Shown: piece after piece, positions 11,009 through 24,400 of the stretch | Numbering within the stretch: the stretch's first letter is position 1 | Layout: every line of letters begins with the position of its first letter | Assembly: GCA_037389465.1 (NCBI GenBank) | Contig: JAZARR010000248.1 | Coordinates: 1 to 64,000, forward strand | Direction: 5' to 3' | Origin: Baylisascaris procyonis | Taxonomy: Eukaryota > Nematoda > Chromadorea > Rhabditida > Ascarididae | DNA length: 64,000 nt | Made by a program: the position numbers and the translations under genes | Notes under the pieces: model-generated | What the model was told of the DNA's origin: nothing | The model's input: only the letters and a program-made list of their open reading frames with translations | Database searches by the model: none

Positions 11009-13740
11009 CTGAGAAAAATTCACGATCGTTTTTCCGATCCTAAGGGGGTAGGTAGTACATGGCAATTTTGGAAAAACAGTTTTTCTCTCCGATTTCGATG
11101 ATTTTGGTATCAAACGACAGAGCTCGATGAGCTGATCACGGCAACATACATTGTTCGCTACTTTACATGAAAAAAAAGGAAACAACAGGTGCACGAATGT
11201 TGCAGTTCCTATACAGATGTACTGAAATTGCGATCTCGGAAATTTTTTCTCGACAACCGTTCGACTTATGGAGCTACGGTTTGCTTCCTACAATTCAGCT
11301 TTGAAAGCTCTATTAAATGATATATAACTCGGTTCATTTGGGGACAAATGTTGAAAACCGATTCGATCGGCCAGAATTTCTGAAATCTGGATTGTTGCAA
11401 TTTAGGAGGTTTTGGTTCTCGGCGAGTATTTGAGACCGGCAAAAGCGGTCTTCTATTTTTTCATGAGCCTGCCGAGGCCTCTCGAACCATGTACGGATCA
11501 CCTCCCAAGAACGAACACGAGCCGAGAAAAAAATTCCCAAAGATCTCATTTTTCCGATCCTAGGGGGTAGTACATGGCAATTTTGGAAAAACACTTTTTC
11601 TCTCCGATTTCGACGACTTTGGCATCAAACGAGAGAGCTCGATGAGCTGATCACGGCAACATACATTGTTCGCTACTTTACATGAAAAAAAAGGAAACAA
11701 CAGGTGCACGAATGTTGCAGTTCCTATACAGATGTACTGAAATTGCGATCTCGGAATTTTTTCTCGACAACCGTTCGACTTATGGAGCTACGGTTTGCTT
11801 CCTACAATTCACCTTTGAAAGCTCTATTAAATGATATATAACCCGGTTCATTTGGGGACAAAAGTTGAAAACCGATTCGATCGGCCAGAATTTCTGAAAT
11901 CTGGATTTTTGCAATTTAGGAGGTTCTGGTTCTCGGCGAGTATTTGAGACCGGCAAAAGCGGTCTTCTATTTTTTCATGAGCCTGCCGAGGCCTCTCGAA
12001 CCATGTACGGATCACCTCCCGAGAACGAACACGAGCCGAGAAAAAATTCCGAAAGATCGCATTTTTCCGATCCTAAGGGGGTAGTACATGGCAATTTTGG
12101 AAAAACACTTTTTCTCTCCGATTTCGACGACTTTGGTATCAAACGAGAGAGCTCGATGAGCTGATCACGGCAACATACATTGTTCGCTACTTTACATGAA
12201 AAAAAAGGAAACAACAGGTGCACGAATGTTGCAGTTCCCATACAGATGTACTGAAATTGCGATCTCGGAAATTTTTTCTCGACAACCGTTCGACTTATGG
12301 AGCTACGGTTTGCTTCCTACAATTCAGCTTTGAAAGCTCTATTGAATGATATATAACTCGGTTCATTTGGGGACAAAAGTTGAAAACCGATTCGATCGGC
12401 CAGAATTTCTGAAATCTGGATTTTTGCAATTTAGGAGGTTCTGGTTCTCGGCGAGTATTTGAGACCGGCAAAAGCGGTCTTCTATTTTTTCATGAGCCTG
12501 CCGAGGCCTCTCGAACCATGTACGGATCACCTCCCAAGAACGAACACGAGGCGAGAAAAAATTCCCAAAGATCGCATTTTTCCGATCCTGGGGTAGGTAG
12601 TACATGGCAATTTTGGAAAAACACTTTTTCTCTCCGATTTCGACGACTTTGGTATCAAACGAGAGAGCTCGATGAGCTGATCACGGCAACATACATTGTT
12701 CGCTACTTTACACGAAAAAAAGGAAACAACAGGTGCACGAATGTTGCAGTTCCTATACAGATGTACTGAAATTGCGATCTCGGAATTTTTTCTCGACAAC
12801 CGTTCGACTTATGGAGCTACGGTTTGCTTCCTACAATTCAGCTTTGAAAGCTCTATTGAATGATATATAACTCGGTTCATTTGGGGACAAATGTTGAAAA
12901 CCGATTCGATCGGCCAGAATTTCTGAAATCTGGATTTTTGCAATTTAGGAGGTTCTGGTTCTCGGCCAGTATTTGAGACCGGCAAAAGCGGTCTTCTATT
13001 TTTTCATGAGCCTGCCGAGACCTCTCGAACCATGTACGGATCACCTCCCAAGAACGAACACGAGCCGAGAAAAAAATTCCCAAAGATCGCATTTTTCCGA
13101 TCCTAAGGGGTAGTACATGGCAATTTTGGAAAAACACTTTTTCTCTCCGATTTCGACGACTTTGGTATCAAACGAGAGAGCTCGATGAGCTGATCACGGC
13201 AACATACATTGTTCGCTACTTTACATGAAAAAAAAGGAAACAACAGGTGCACGAATGTTGCAGTTCCCATACAGATGTACTGAAATTGCGATCTCGGAAT
13301 TTTTTTCTCGACAACCGTTCGACTTATGGAGCTACGGTTTGCTTCCTACAATTCAGCTTTGAAAGCTCTATTAAATGATATATAACCCGGTTCATTTGGG
13401 GACAAAAGTTGAAAACCGATTCGATCGGCCAGAATTTCTGAAATCTGGATTTTTGCAATTTAGGAGGTTCTGGTTCTCGGCCAGTATTTGAGACCGGCAA
13501 AAGCGGTCTTCTATTTTTTCATGAGCCTGCCGAGGCTCTCGAACCATGTACGGATCACCTCCCAAGAACGAACACGAGCCGAGAAAAAAATTCCCAAAGA
13601 TCTCATTTTTCCGATCCTGAGGGGGTAGTACATGGCAATTTTGGAAAAACACTTTTTCTCTCCGATTTCGACGACTTTGGTATCAAACGAGAGAGCTCGA
13701 TGAGCTGATCACGGCAACATACATTGTTCGCTATTTTACA
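11009..13740 (-). repeat. Left satellite array, ~515-bp monomer, about 5.3 copies
   Basis: Landmark TTCATTTGGGGACAAA recurs at 11333, 11847, 12362, 12876 and 13391, a period of 514-515 bases. Copies differ by point changes and 1-3-base indels. Compared with 51656-64000 this array is in reverse-complement orientation and is a distinct subfamily with consistent differences. Short frames repeated in every copy, on both strands, are a by-product of the repeat and are not called as genes. Confidence 0.95.
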
Positions 13741-14640
13741 TTAAAAAATGAAACTACAGGTGCACGAATGTTGTCGTTTCTATACAAACGTAGTGAAGCT
13801 GGTATTTTGGAACTTTTTCTCGAAAACCATTAGACCTATGGAGCTAGGCTTGCTTCTTACAGTACAACTCTATTAAATGACATATAACTTGTTACGTTTA
13901 GAAACAAAAGTTGAAAACCTAATCGACGGGCCAGAATTCCTGGAATCTCGATTTCTGTAATTTTGAGGTCTCTGATTCTCGGTCAGTATTTGGTATCGGC
14001 AAAGGCTGTCTTTTGTTTTTCGTTAGCTCGCCGAGTCGTCTCGAACGATTTAAGGACTACCGCCCAAAAACGAATATGAGCTAAGAAAAAAAATAACAAA
14101 TATTGCATTTTCTCGATACAACGAAAATAAAGTTTCGAAAAGGTCGAAGTCGAATTTGCAACTGCCCACGTACTTGTGCCACCAACCTGGCTCTATTCCA
14201 AGGCGTGTATGAAGTGTATCTCTTCGAGACAAACTCCTTCAAATGGACTCAATGCTTGGATACCCATCATCGAAGAAAGAAAGAAAACCACCGATCGGGC
14301 TCTATTCCAAATTCCATTGTTAAAATATGCATCCTTAAATTTGCTCTAGCTTTTACCGAGTTGCTTTGAATTCTCATGCGCTGTCAATTAGTAGCGCAAG
14401 ATCATTTTATCGAACGCAAGCAAAGGAGTAAAGAAAGGAGCGCAAAACAAGACAATGATAGAAGAGTGTTGATGGATTAAACGCCGTATTGGTAGTAATT
14501 TCGATCGCATTCCACCAAAACTATAATAGGATCTGCAAAAAGTTAAAATAACTTCTGCGCACTTTAAATGAACACCGAACTAAAAATCATGACGGCTATT
14601 TCCGGGATTACGAGTGTCCACGAGCAAAGTCTCACCTTCT
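13741..14640. repeat. Array-edge element, left copy (inverted repeat of 50755-51665)
   Basis: The part to about 14110 is a strongly diverged satellite monomer; 14110-14640 is non-satellite DNA. The reverse complement of the whole stretch matches 50755-51665 at roughly 90-95% by eye, for example CACTTTAAATGAACACCGAA and GGCTCTATTCCAA with their complements. Similarity stops at about 14635, where the unique DNA of the Nup62 side begins. A plus-strand frame at 14103-14369 lies wholly inside it and has no recognised domain. Confidence 0.92.
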
Positions 14641-15501
14641 ACTGAACTTCCCTCTTAACCATTCCACCTTTCCTCCTTCCTCCTCCTTATTTCTTCTGCT
14701 ATAATACTTGGATTACATAATGAACCAGTTAATAAGTTTACGCTGGCTAAGGTTTTAAGAAAAGTATAATGCCATATCCGATGGACTCCGATTCGTCAAC
14801 GATACAAATGAACAAAGCAAAGCAAAGCAAAAAAAATCCATTAAAACAAAAACAAGGATATCGGATCTGTACTTCATCTCATAATTCACAGTCACTTCGA
14901 TATTGCGAACAACAAGCAACATCGCTTTCGTCCAACAGCAAAACACAATTTATAATGGCGTTCCAAACGTAAAAGATTTGTTCCCTTTTATTCCACCAGT
15001 CGTCTGGCTGGAAATGTTTGCTTGGAGAACTTTTTTTGGCAAAATTATGAATCCATCAGTCAGAACTTTTATGAATTTCAGTTGCGATGCATTAAGTACG
15101 TTTGCATTTCCCTACAAAAGGAAGTTATTCACTAAAAATTACATAATCGAAATTAACATTTGACAGTAGATTTCCACCCAAATGCAATAAAATTTGGAAT
15201 AAATGTTGGGGTACGATATTTTTATAAAACCGACTCAACGCATTTATGCATAACGAACAAAGAAACGAATGGGTATGAGGAAAAGGGGGGAAGAGGAAAG
15301 AAATCAAAAATTCTTATAACTACATGAGGTCAAAGTTCAACAAGGGTTAAAAACGATCAAAAACCAACACACATTAAAAAAGAAGCTAACTGCGAGCATA
15401 TTTTCTTCAACAAATCGTTCATTCAAATCAACCGATGAGGCTAAATGAAAAAAAAACATTCCGACGCTTGCCACATCTTATCAGTGAAAAAAGGCTGCAA
15501 A
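14641..15501. other. 3' flank of Nup62
   Basis: No recognised gene. A plus-strand frame at 14903-15163 (86 codons) and overlapping minus-strand frames have no family resemblance or supported splice sites. TTTATT at about 14987 (AATAAA on the minus strand) could serve Nup62 but lies some 510 bases past its stop. Confidence 0.45.
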
Positions 15502-18376
15502 TTACATCGACGCCAACTCTTCGGTTACTTTTGCCAATTTCTTCTTCAGCTCATCTGAAATTATTGATAAGCTTTTACCCAAGAAGGAAGAGAAGATCGC
15601 TGCAACCTTACTAGCGAACAAATCACAGCCGGCTTCCAAAAATCCTCTTCCTCACCTTCTGGCCACATACAGTCCTTCCGTACGGCCTTTAGATGAACGT
15701 CACCAAATAAATGTAAAAAAAGTGGACTTTCATCGGTTTCCCTCACACGCAAAACACTCGGAACACTCATAGCAATAGACAAGTGTTGCAGTACAAACAG
15801 CAAAGCATAAAACGATTTAAAAACCTTCAACGAAAAACCCGTCAGCTTGTTCTTCTTCACATTCGTTGCCAGTATATTCCCTACTGAGCACACATTGTGG
15901 ATACGAGCAATCTTTCTGACTCCAATGATCACGAACTTTTGCAAAAGTGAAACATTGACCACTCTCGTCGTAAATTCAATGAAATATTGCTTCAAAACTA
16001 CGTCCTCAGGCACAATTCCAAAATTGCTTTGAATGTTAGTGACGCTTTCGCTGATCGATTTCAGCCTCCCTCTTATTAATTAATCACAATAAACACTGTG
16101 ATAAAAATAAGCACAACATACCTGTTTGTTCATCAATCCAATGCAAAGAGTCCATTTGACGTCGTAAAATTTGTGCTATCTGATCTACTGTATTCGCCGA
16201 ACGTTCATCGCTTACTCGCGTCGGCTCTTTCAATTCCTCTATCTTTAAATGAATCTTTATAAAATTCTAACGACTCCATCACGTCAAAAATTAAATAAAT
16301 AAATAAGACAAACATCTGGACCATATTTTTAGGACCACACAATTTGCTATCAATTATGAGAGTAGTGATTAGCTATTAGCGATTTCTTATTTAAAAACTA
16401 CAGCTATCACCTATTCAGTTTCTGTGTTCACGAAGAATCAATCCGTATCAAACAACATATTAAATCTATACTTCATAAATCGATTTCCCTCCGAACTAAG
16501 TTAACGATGAAATTGAAAAATAGTCTCAAAATCGAAGAAAATAACGATGAGAACAGCTTATGAAACATCAAACATTATTGCTTCTTGAAGTCTAAGTTCT
16601 CTCTCAATTGAAAAATCGAGCATTCGCTATCACATATCATCCAACCACACAGATTATTAAACCAGCCTTCACCTCGAATAAAAATAATCAAAAAAATCGA
16701 AAAAAAAAACAATTACACAAGAAGAAACCTGTTCAACAATATCATTGATATCATCGTCAGCTTGTTTCACCTGTGCATCGATTTGAAGCTGAAGTTGCAA
16801 TCTGCAATGCAAACATCTCCATATCGTAATCTCTATCTAATGAAAACCATGAAATAAACTTATGTGTATATATCATATCTTGCAAAAAAAAAACATTAAA
16901 TAAACATGTCAAACATTTGTTAACGTTGACGATGCAATGCCTATTCATGATAACCGTTGTATGCCATTAAAAATATGAAACTGTTACTAGCACTGGGTTT
17001 TAATTACGTTCGAAATGACACGATAACTTGGTATTGGAATGCGAATCAACACAACATACATCGCTTGTCGTTGAGCATCAGCCTGAGTAGCCATCGTAGG
17101 ATCAGGCAGTGTGACCGGTTCCATATCCATCCAATCGCTAAGTCCTAACGATTTCTCCAACTCTACTACCATCGACTCCAATTCGGTTTGTTGCTGCGCC
17201 GCAAAATCGATTGTATGCACAAAACGATCTCTCTCTTCTTCCAATTGTTTCACTTCTTCGCTTAATCCAAATATCTAAAATTTAATAAAAAGTGACGATG
17301 AAAAACTTAAGCCGATAAGTCCAGTCCTATGTGAACCTAAATCACATTTTCAAATCTATGGCTAAATAATTTCATTCATATTTAATCAATCAAAACTTTT
17401 GGTAATTTTCAACACGTGGACAGCTATAAAACGACATCCTTCAATATTGCCGTAAAAAAATAGTATAAAATAAAAAGTGAGAGCAACAGAAGTAAGCACC
17501 TATAATCTAGGATTTACTTGTGGCCGCATTTTCCTATACATAGCAGCAGCGAAAACACTATCGCATGACTAATCCATCCCTACCAACGAGAAAGAAATCA
17601 CTACTAGAATGACTACGCTACAGACTTGTGTGACTGCTTGGGATCTAAGCACAAATACCGACGCAGTCGAATCAACCTTTAAATCGACCAACATCATTTA
17701 ATAAACAATTAAAATTCGAATAGAACAGCACAACGCAAACCTTTTGTTGATTTTCTCGAAGAACACGATCATATGCGTTCAGTTCGAGCACTTGATTCAT
17801 GAAGACACGCTCCTGTGATTCCACATCCAGTACCATCCGACTTAGCAACTGCTCTAACTCATTGAATAACAACGGTTTAGATGGCCTAGAAAACTTAGAT
17901 GTATATAAATTATTCATTCACATATATAATTTCAAAACTTTTCAAAGAAGAAAATGCATTGCTACTTCCTTAGTTCCGATGAAATCTATCATAGCTCCCT
18001 AAAATATGCTAAATTTTACGCATGCCTCTTCTCCTCACTCTATCGAACATTGAAAAATAGAATAAAACCAACGTGACAGCCGCAGCAGCTGGTGGTGCAG
18101 AAGTGGCGAGATTACTTGGTGCCAAAGTAGTGGCCGCAGCGGATGTTGTAGGCGCCGTAGTTGAAACGGAAAAAAGTGGTGCAGTCACGGTCGTAGTAGC
18201 AGTAGTTGTTGTTACTGCCGGTTTCGACGCTGATAAAAGAGACGGCGCCGAGAATGTCGTCGTCATCGGTGGCGCTGTTGAACTGCTCGTCGTACTTGAA
18301 ACTCCAAAAGATAGCAACGGTGCGGTCGTTGTCGCTGCTGCACCACCACTGGAATAAATAAATATATAAGCAAATA

Positions 18377-18421
<45 letters not shown>

Positions 18422-21400
18422 CTCGCAGTATTACCTATGTACACTTCTCTCCTTCACATTCCTCAAAGAAATGACAGCTGTCAGCATAGATATACCTCTC
18501 ATTACTTCAACATGAAAGATAGGTTAATCAACATTCCAGTGTAAGCAAGCTCGACTTGTTTGGCCAAAATTAGCGCCATACAGAGTTTCGAATCCACATG
18601 CAGCAAGCAACGCAAAAAAAAAACAAAACATTTAACACGAAAAAAAAACCTAAAGCTGAATGGAGCAGCAGAAGTTGTAGTTGGCACTGATGTAGATGGG
18701 GCCGCGATTCCAAACACTGGAGTACTCGACGGAGCCATCCTGAAATCACGCTGATAAGCACGAACATCTCAATTAGCAAATCACGACTTGTAATTCTCTT
18801 CGGGAATTCCGATAGCAAGTGACTGTTTATTTTCTTCTATCATAACCCATAACCCCATACAATATTCCAGCATTACTCTGCCCCACTCAAAGTTCAACAG
18901 TGAACGATTGCACGAAGGATGATGCACGGAGGATGACAACTTCAAGGATGGTATTGAATGATGACCAAATGGATATCGATATATGGATAAATATCGCTGT
19001 AATGGATAAAACTTTCTGCAAAGAAGCTCTTCGTGATCATCATAAAAGCACAAAAGACAATACCCGGGCGCAGTTGAAGAAACCGTCGCAGTGGTACCAA
19101 AGAGAGGCGCCGCTTGTGTAGCAGTTGTTGCTGCCGCTACAATCAATTCATTCACATATATAGATTAATTAAACACAAAAAAACTATGAATAAACTTAAT
19201 TCGAAAATAAATATAAAACATAGAGAAGTTAATAAATTTGAATAAAAAGTTTTAAAAAATAAAATTAAAAAAAATTTAAATTTGCAGCAGACAACACTGA
19301 AATATTTTAATCTCGATATCTACGTTTAATCTAGGAGCACATATTTTAATCTCGATAGAAGTGACGTATAGCACATAGAGGTGAGAGGGGACATAAGAGA
19401 GAGACTGGAGCCTAACCAGAAAACTTCCGGGAAAGAAAAGATCAAACGTACGTGTTGATCCAAACACTAAAGCTGGAGCTGCAGTTGTCGTCGTTGCCGG
19501 AGCTGAAGCAGTCGTTAAAACTGGTGGTGGAGCCGCTGCAAATCGAACACAATACCTCACCGACGTTTCACTCTCAAAGATCCTAATTTCTCAATACTGT
19601 TTATGAAATTTTGCTCTGCACAATAAAAGTGCAAAAATTCAGGAAGAAACAACCTGAAATTAAGGAAAGGTATCCCGTCATTTGAAATAAGCCTCACCTT
19701 TACTAGGTTCTTCAAATATTCTTGGCTTCTTATCTATCAGCATTCAAAAAATTTCAATTAAATCTGCAAAATCCACGCTGAGCACTTCTCACTCCACGTT
19801 CACTACGACAACAAATCAATAAAACTTTTAGTAAAAATGGTTTACGTGTTGTCCCAAAGGCGAACAATGGTGCTGTAGTGGTCGTTGTAGGAACCGTCGT
19901 TGTAGTAGCAGGTGTTGCTAAAATATATTTCATATTAAACTTAAATTTTTGCTTGAATTTTCAGTTAAATTTAACATTATGAAATATCACAACAAAAGGG
20001 CATCTAAGCAAGTTTCCGGTTGAATATAAAGGAAGCTAACCATTGAGTAAACTAAAACAGCAACTGCACTAAACGGTGACAATAGCAAGCAGCACAACGA
20101 TAATGTGACGATATCACTTTCGTGGTGCCAACCGTATGGATCCAATTCGTTACTAATGTCGAGTACGAATTTGGCCTATAGAGGCCAATATTTTAAATAA
20201 CATTTTAACTTCAATATCATCATTCAAAATAGCGAGTCACTTCCGATAAAAGAATCGGCTCACCGGGCTGTTTGAACTCGGCACAACCGTCAAAATGGCA
20301 TTCTACTTAACTAGAAAAGCAGGCCAAAATTGGAAAAAAAAATAGTAAAAGCGCTACTGCGAAAGCGCGGAACCCGAAACCGTGGTGCTAAATATGGCGA
20401 ATTGTGATCGACCGTCGGAGCTAATTTCGAATCACGAATTGCTCCGATGGAGACTGAAATCCACGGAAATTTTCTTCTATCGTCTACTCCACAACATGAC
20501 AAGTGGTCGAAAAACGCAACAACATAAACGAATAAATCGAAAGAAAAATAACTCAAAATATATTACTAACCAGCAGTGCCAAAAGTCAAACTCGGTGCCG
20601 CCGTAGTTGTTGCGGGTTTTACACTAAACAGTGATGGAGTGCTCGGTGTACCCGTGACCGCACCAAAAAGAGCACCAGTCGACGGTGTTGCTGTTTGAGG
20701 TTGATTCCCGAATGTCAAATTACTTGTCGTTGTTGGTGTCGCTATTGATGTACCTTAAAATCAAAGAAGATCAACGAAAACACCCAAATAGGAGGAGGCA
20801 AAAGAGAACACAAGAAAGGAAGATGAAATTAAAGTTCAAATCAAAAAAAAAATTTTTTTTTTTTTGAAAATACGGATAAAAACAACGAGATAAACACTGA
20901 TCAATATTTAATCAAAAGCCTGTTTATTAAGCCGATGACACAATACCTCTACATAACTTCCGGATAACCCTTTTAGTAGAGAAATTTACGATGAATTTCA
21001 TCAAAACGCATTTTCACCCATTCACTCATTCAATATCATCACTATCTATTGATGAAACAAAAAAAGGCTAACAAGAAGACTCTCTCAGATCTGTACATCA
21101 ATGATACTTGTTACCTTCAAACGACAGAAACTATAGTAATACAAAAAAAAAAAAAATTCCCCATTATGTGAAAAGAGAAACATAATCATCTATCACTGAT
21201 TATGACTTCCATTAAAATTTGATAATTTAATTGCATTCTATCGCAATTGCGATTGCTTTTCATTAAAGAATAAGTAACCTATCAATTTCCTGATCAGCAG
21301 AATTTATAATAACTTTTTTTTTAAATATTTTTTAAATAGTTTTTAAATACTGCACCATCAAAATATTTTATAATACATGTCAGAGTTGATAGGAACGGAT

Positions 21401-24400
21401 TTTTAAATTCATCTCTCAGCATGACCAACTTGGAAATGGCTCTCGTCCGAAATGGCTTTAAAGGTTTTTTTATTTCTGAATTTCTCTATGATTAATATAC
21501 TTTAGATCTTTTTTTATAACGACTGAGTAAATTTTTTTTTTCTTCTTTCTTTCAAAAACAACTTTTCAATTTTATTTATTTTGGTGACACATAAAATTAG
21601 CAAACCAAAGAACGTTGGTGCAACTGTAGTCGTAGTAGCAGCCGATTCGGTCGTAGTTGCTGGTTTGCCTCCAAAAAGCGAACCAAACGCTGGTGCTGAT
21701 GCAGCGCTCGGGAATGTAGGCGCCGTCGTTTTAGCAACTGTTTGTGCCGACATTCCAAAAATAGGCGCTGTACCGGTGGCCGTCGTTCCACTTCCCGTAG
21801 CTGCAGCCGGTTGAGCTAAAAACAATTGCAAGCTCTCATCAATTCCATAAACTAGTAAAGTTGAGCAAAAAAGCGCAAATGAGAATTCTGGACCGATAGC
21901 AATAAATTCTGGATGTAAACAAAAGAAAATACTCCACCGACTTTTGCATATTGCATCTAAAAATAACAGAAAATGAGTGTATAGCTAGATGAAAAATTAT
22001 CAAAAAAATATCAACCCGCTGGGAGTGTTCCGAATGAGAATGAGCCAGGTGTCATTGCCGTTGCAGTGGTTGTTGTCGCAGATGCTGTTGGCTGTACCTG
22101 TCCTGAAGGTGCCGTAATTGGTTTCTGACCAAATAAAAAGCCCGTAGCAGCAGCTGTTGTTGTAACCACAGGTGTTGCATCTAGATAAGAAATGCATAAC
22201 GACTTAAAAACTACTGCCATAGAAAACATACAATGAAACCTGCTGAAATATTTTCAAAACATTTGAAGAGTAATTGAGATATGTAGGAATTTAGAATTTC
22301 AACTACAAATAACTTTTTAAGCAAATAGGCATACATAAATAGCATCAAAACTATCTATACTTGAAATTAAAAACTTCAACGCATTGACTGTCGTTTATTC
22401 TACCGCCAATAAATTTCTATGCTAATGGTGAACACCTAATTAATTCTAACACTCTCACAAACAAAAAAGAAGAACACACATTGATGTGCAATCTTTGTGA
22501 CAATCACGAGCCATATGTCCCACTCGGCAAAATTTCACAGAGTAAACGACGGCTGTCAATAAGAGATGGAAGATAAATTCGGCAATGAATATTAAATGCA
22601 TCTGATGCAAACTGATCGAAATATGTTAGGCAATTAGATTGCTGTCATTGTGCAGATACAGCACCACACAGCTATTAATGCATAGTGCTTGAACAGCAAA
22701 ACATTCAAGAAGCATTGCAAAAACCCTCCGTTGTAAGTAGTGAATTTTCTTCGACGATTCGGTCGGTCAATTAATTTCGAACACGATAAAATTTCCTTTG
22801 CAAATCAGCAACCCTGTTATATAATTACTCAAAGACATATAAAACTGTTAGCATTCATCACCGCAAATTTGAGAAATAACGAGAATAAGATGGCTAAACA
22901 ACAACAAATTTTCTACTGCATTCATAAAAAATTTTCATCCATCCCCTCTCCCGTCGCTCCAAACAAATGAACCTGTCAACGCACACAAAATGCAATCTGG
23001 CAGTATATGCGGCTAACTTATTAGAATATCAAATATAAGATGGACGAAATATGAACAGATACTCATTAGCAAACAACAAACTTTTAGCAGTTGCGGCCGA
23101 AAACAAACCACCTCCCCCTGGAAGAGTACCAGACGTTGCGCTTCCAAACAGACCACCACCGGCTGGTTTAGCTGTTGATGCACCGAATAGACCGCCCTCT
23201 GAAAATTTTTTTTAAACCGATATAATAAATTAGGCAGTGGCAATAATATAAAAAATAAAGAATATAGAAGATCACTAATTCCATTTTTCCTTGTTCTCTT
23301 TAAAATGGTGGAATTTTGAAACTTTTCTTTTCAATTCCTTCCTCTGCCAGCTCTCTTGGATGAGTTCGTTGAACAGCCGGATCGATGTGGTGTATGGTGG
23401 TGAAAAGTGTGCTCAAAATTTTGAGGGAAAATTTCCACCTTCACCATTTCTCTCCTAGGTGAGCTTTCCCCACAAGTTTGGTATCTAATGAGAGCAGTCT
23501 TCGAGATGAACCCATTGCACACAATCGCGCGTGTATAAATGTATAAGCTAGAGGATAAGGGGTATGACCATTCCATTATGAAATATGACCATTTCACTAG
23601 TAAATAAAAGGACGGGTGAAAATGACAGGGATTGCGTAGTGGGAATGGTTCGGTGGTTAAAACGGTGGGAGAGTGCGGCATGGGCGATGCATGTGGGACG
23701 TCATGTGTGGCCTGCTTCAGTATGACATGTATGTGGGAGAATGTGGTATGTGTGGTGCACCGTGTGCGGTCCGTTTCAGTTTCTATGCGGCGCAGATTAC
23801 GCTAGGCGCATGTGTATGGGAGGGTGTGGTATTTTAGTCACTCGAAGAGATATGAGGGTCGAAGGCGCTAGTGTTTTATTCTCTGCTCTTTTCTTCTACT
23901 TTTCTTATCATGATCTGGGAAAAGGTATCGCTGGGAAAGGATGTGTTCGCGCGTGTGGCGAAGCCGCGCATGCGTTGTTGTGCGCGATCATCAGCTCGCC
24001 CATGCCATATCTCAAGCCCAGATTAACGAATTTTGACCCGGTTTTTCTAAATTCCACATAAGACAAGGAAAAATGTGTTTCGATGTTGCCTCACGTGGAG
24101 AGATGCTAGTATAAAAATTAAAGAAAATTACAAGACAATCTAAAGAACGGCGCAAATCCCGGAAAAAAAGTTCAAAAAAGAAAACAGATAACTGCAGAAA
24201 AGTAAGAGAAGAGAAAAAAAATTAATACCGTTAGTAGTGGTTGCGCTAGAAAAGCGTGAAGGGGCCACGCTAGTATTTGGTGTCGCTGTCGTTGTGACCG
24301 CTGTATTGAATAATGATCCTGCTGGTGCGGATGTGGAAGTGGTCGTTGATGGCTTTGACGCGAAGAATAATCCAGCCGTTGTTGTTGCTGTTGAAGCAAC

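Noticed and set aside
11009..14232. Minus-strand ORFs of 80-110 codons in the left array and its edge
   Set aside because: Same satellite text in reverse orientation; only the non-satellite end at 10862-10966 is kept as a weak call.
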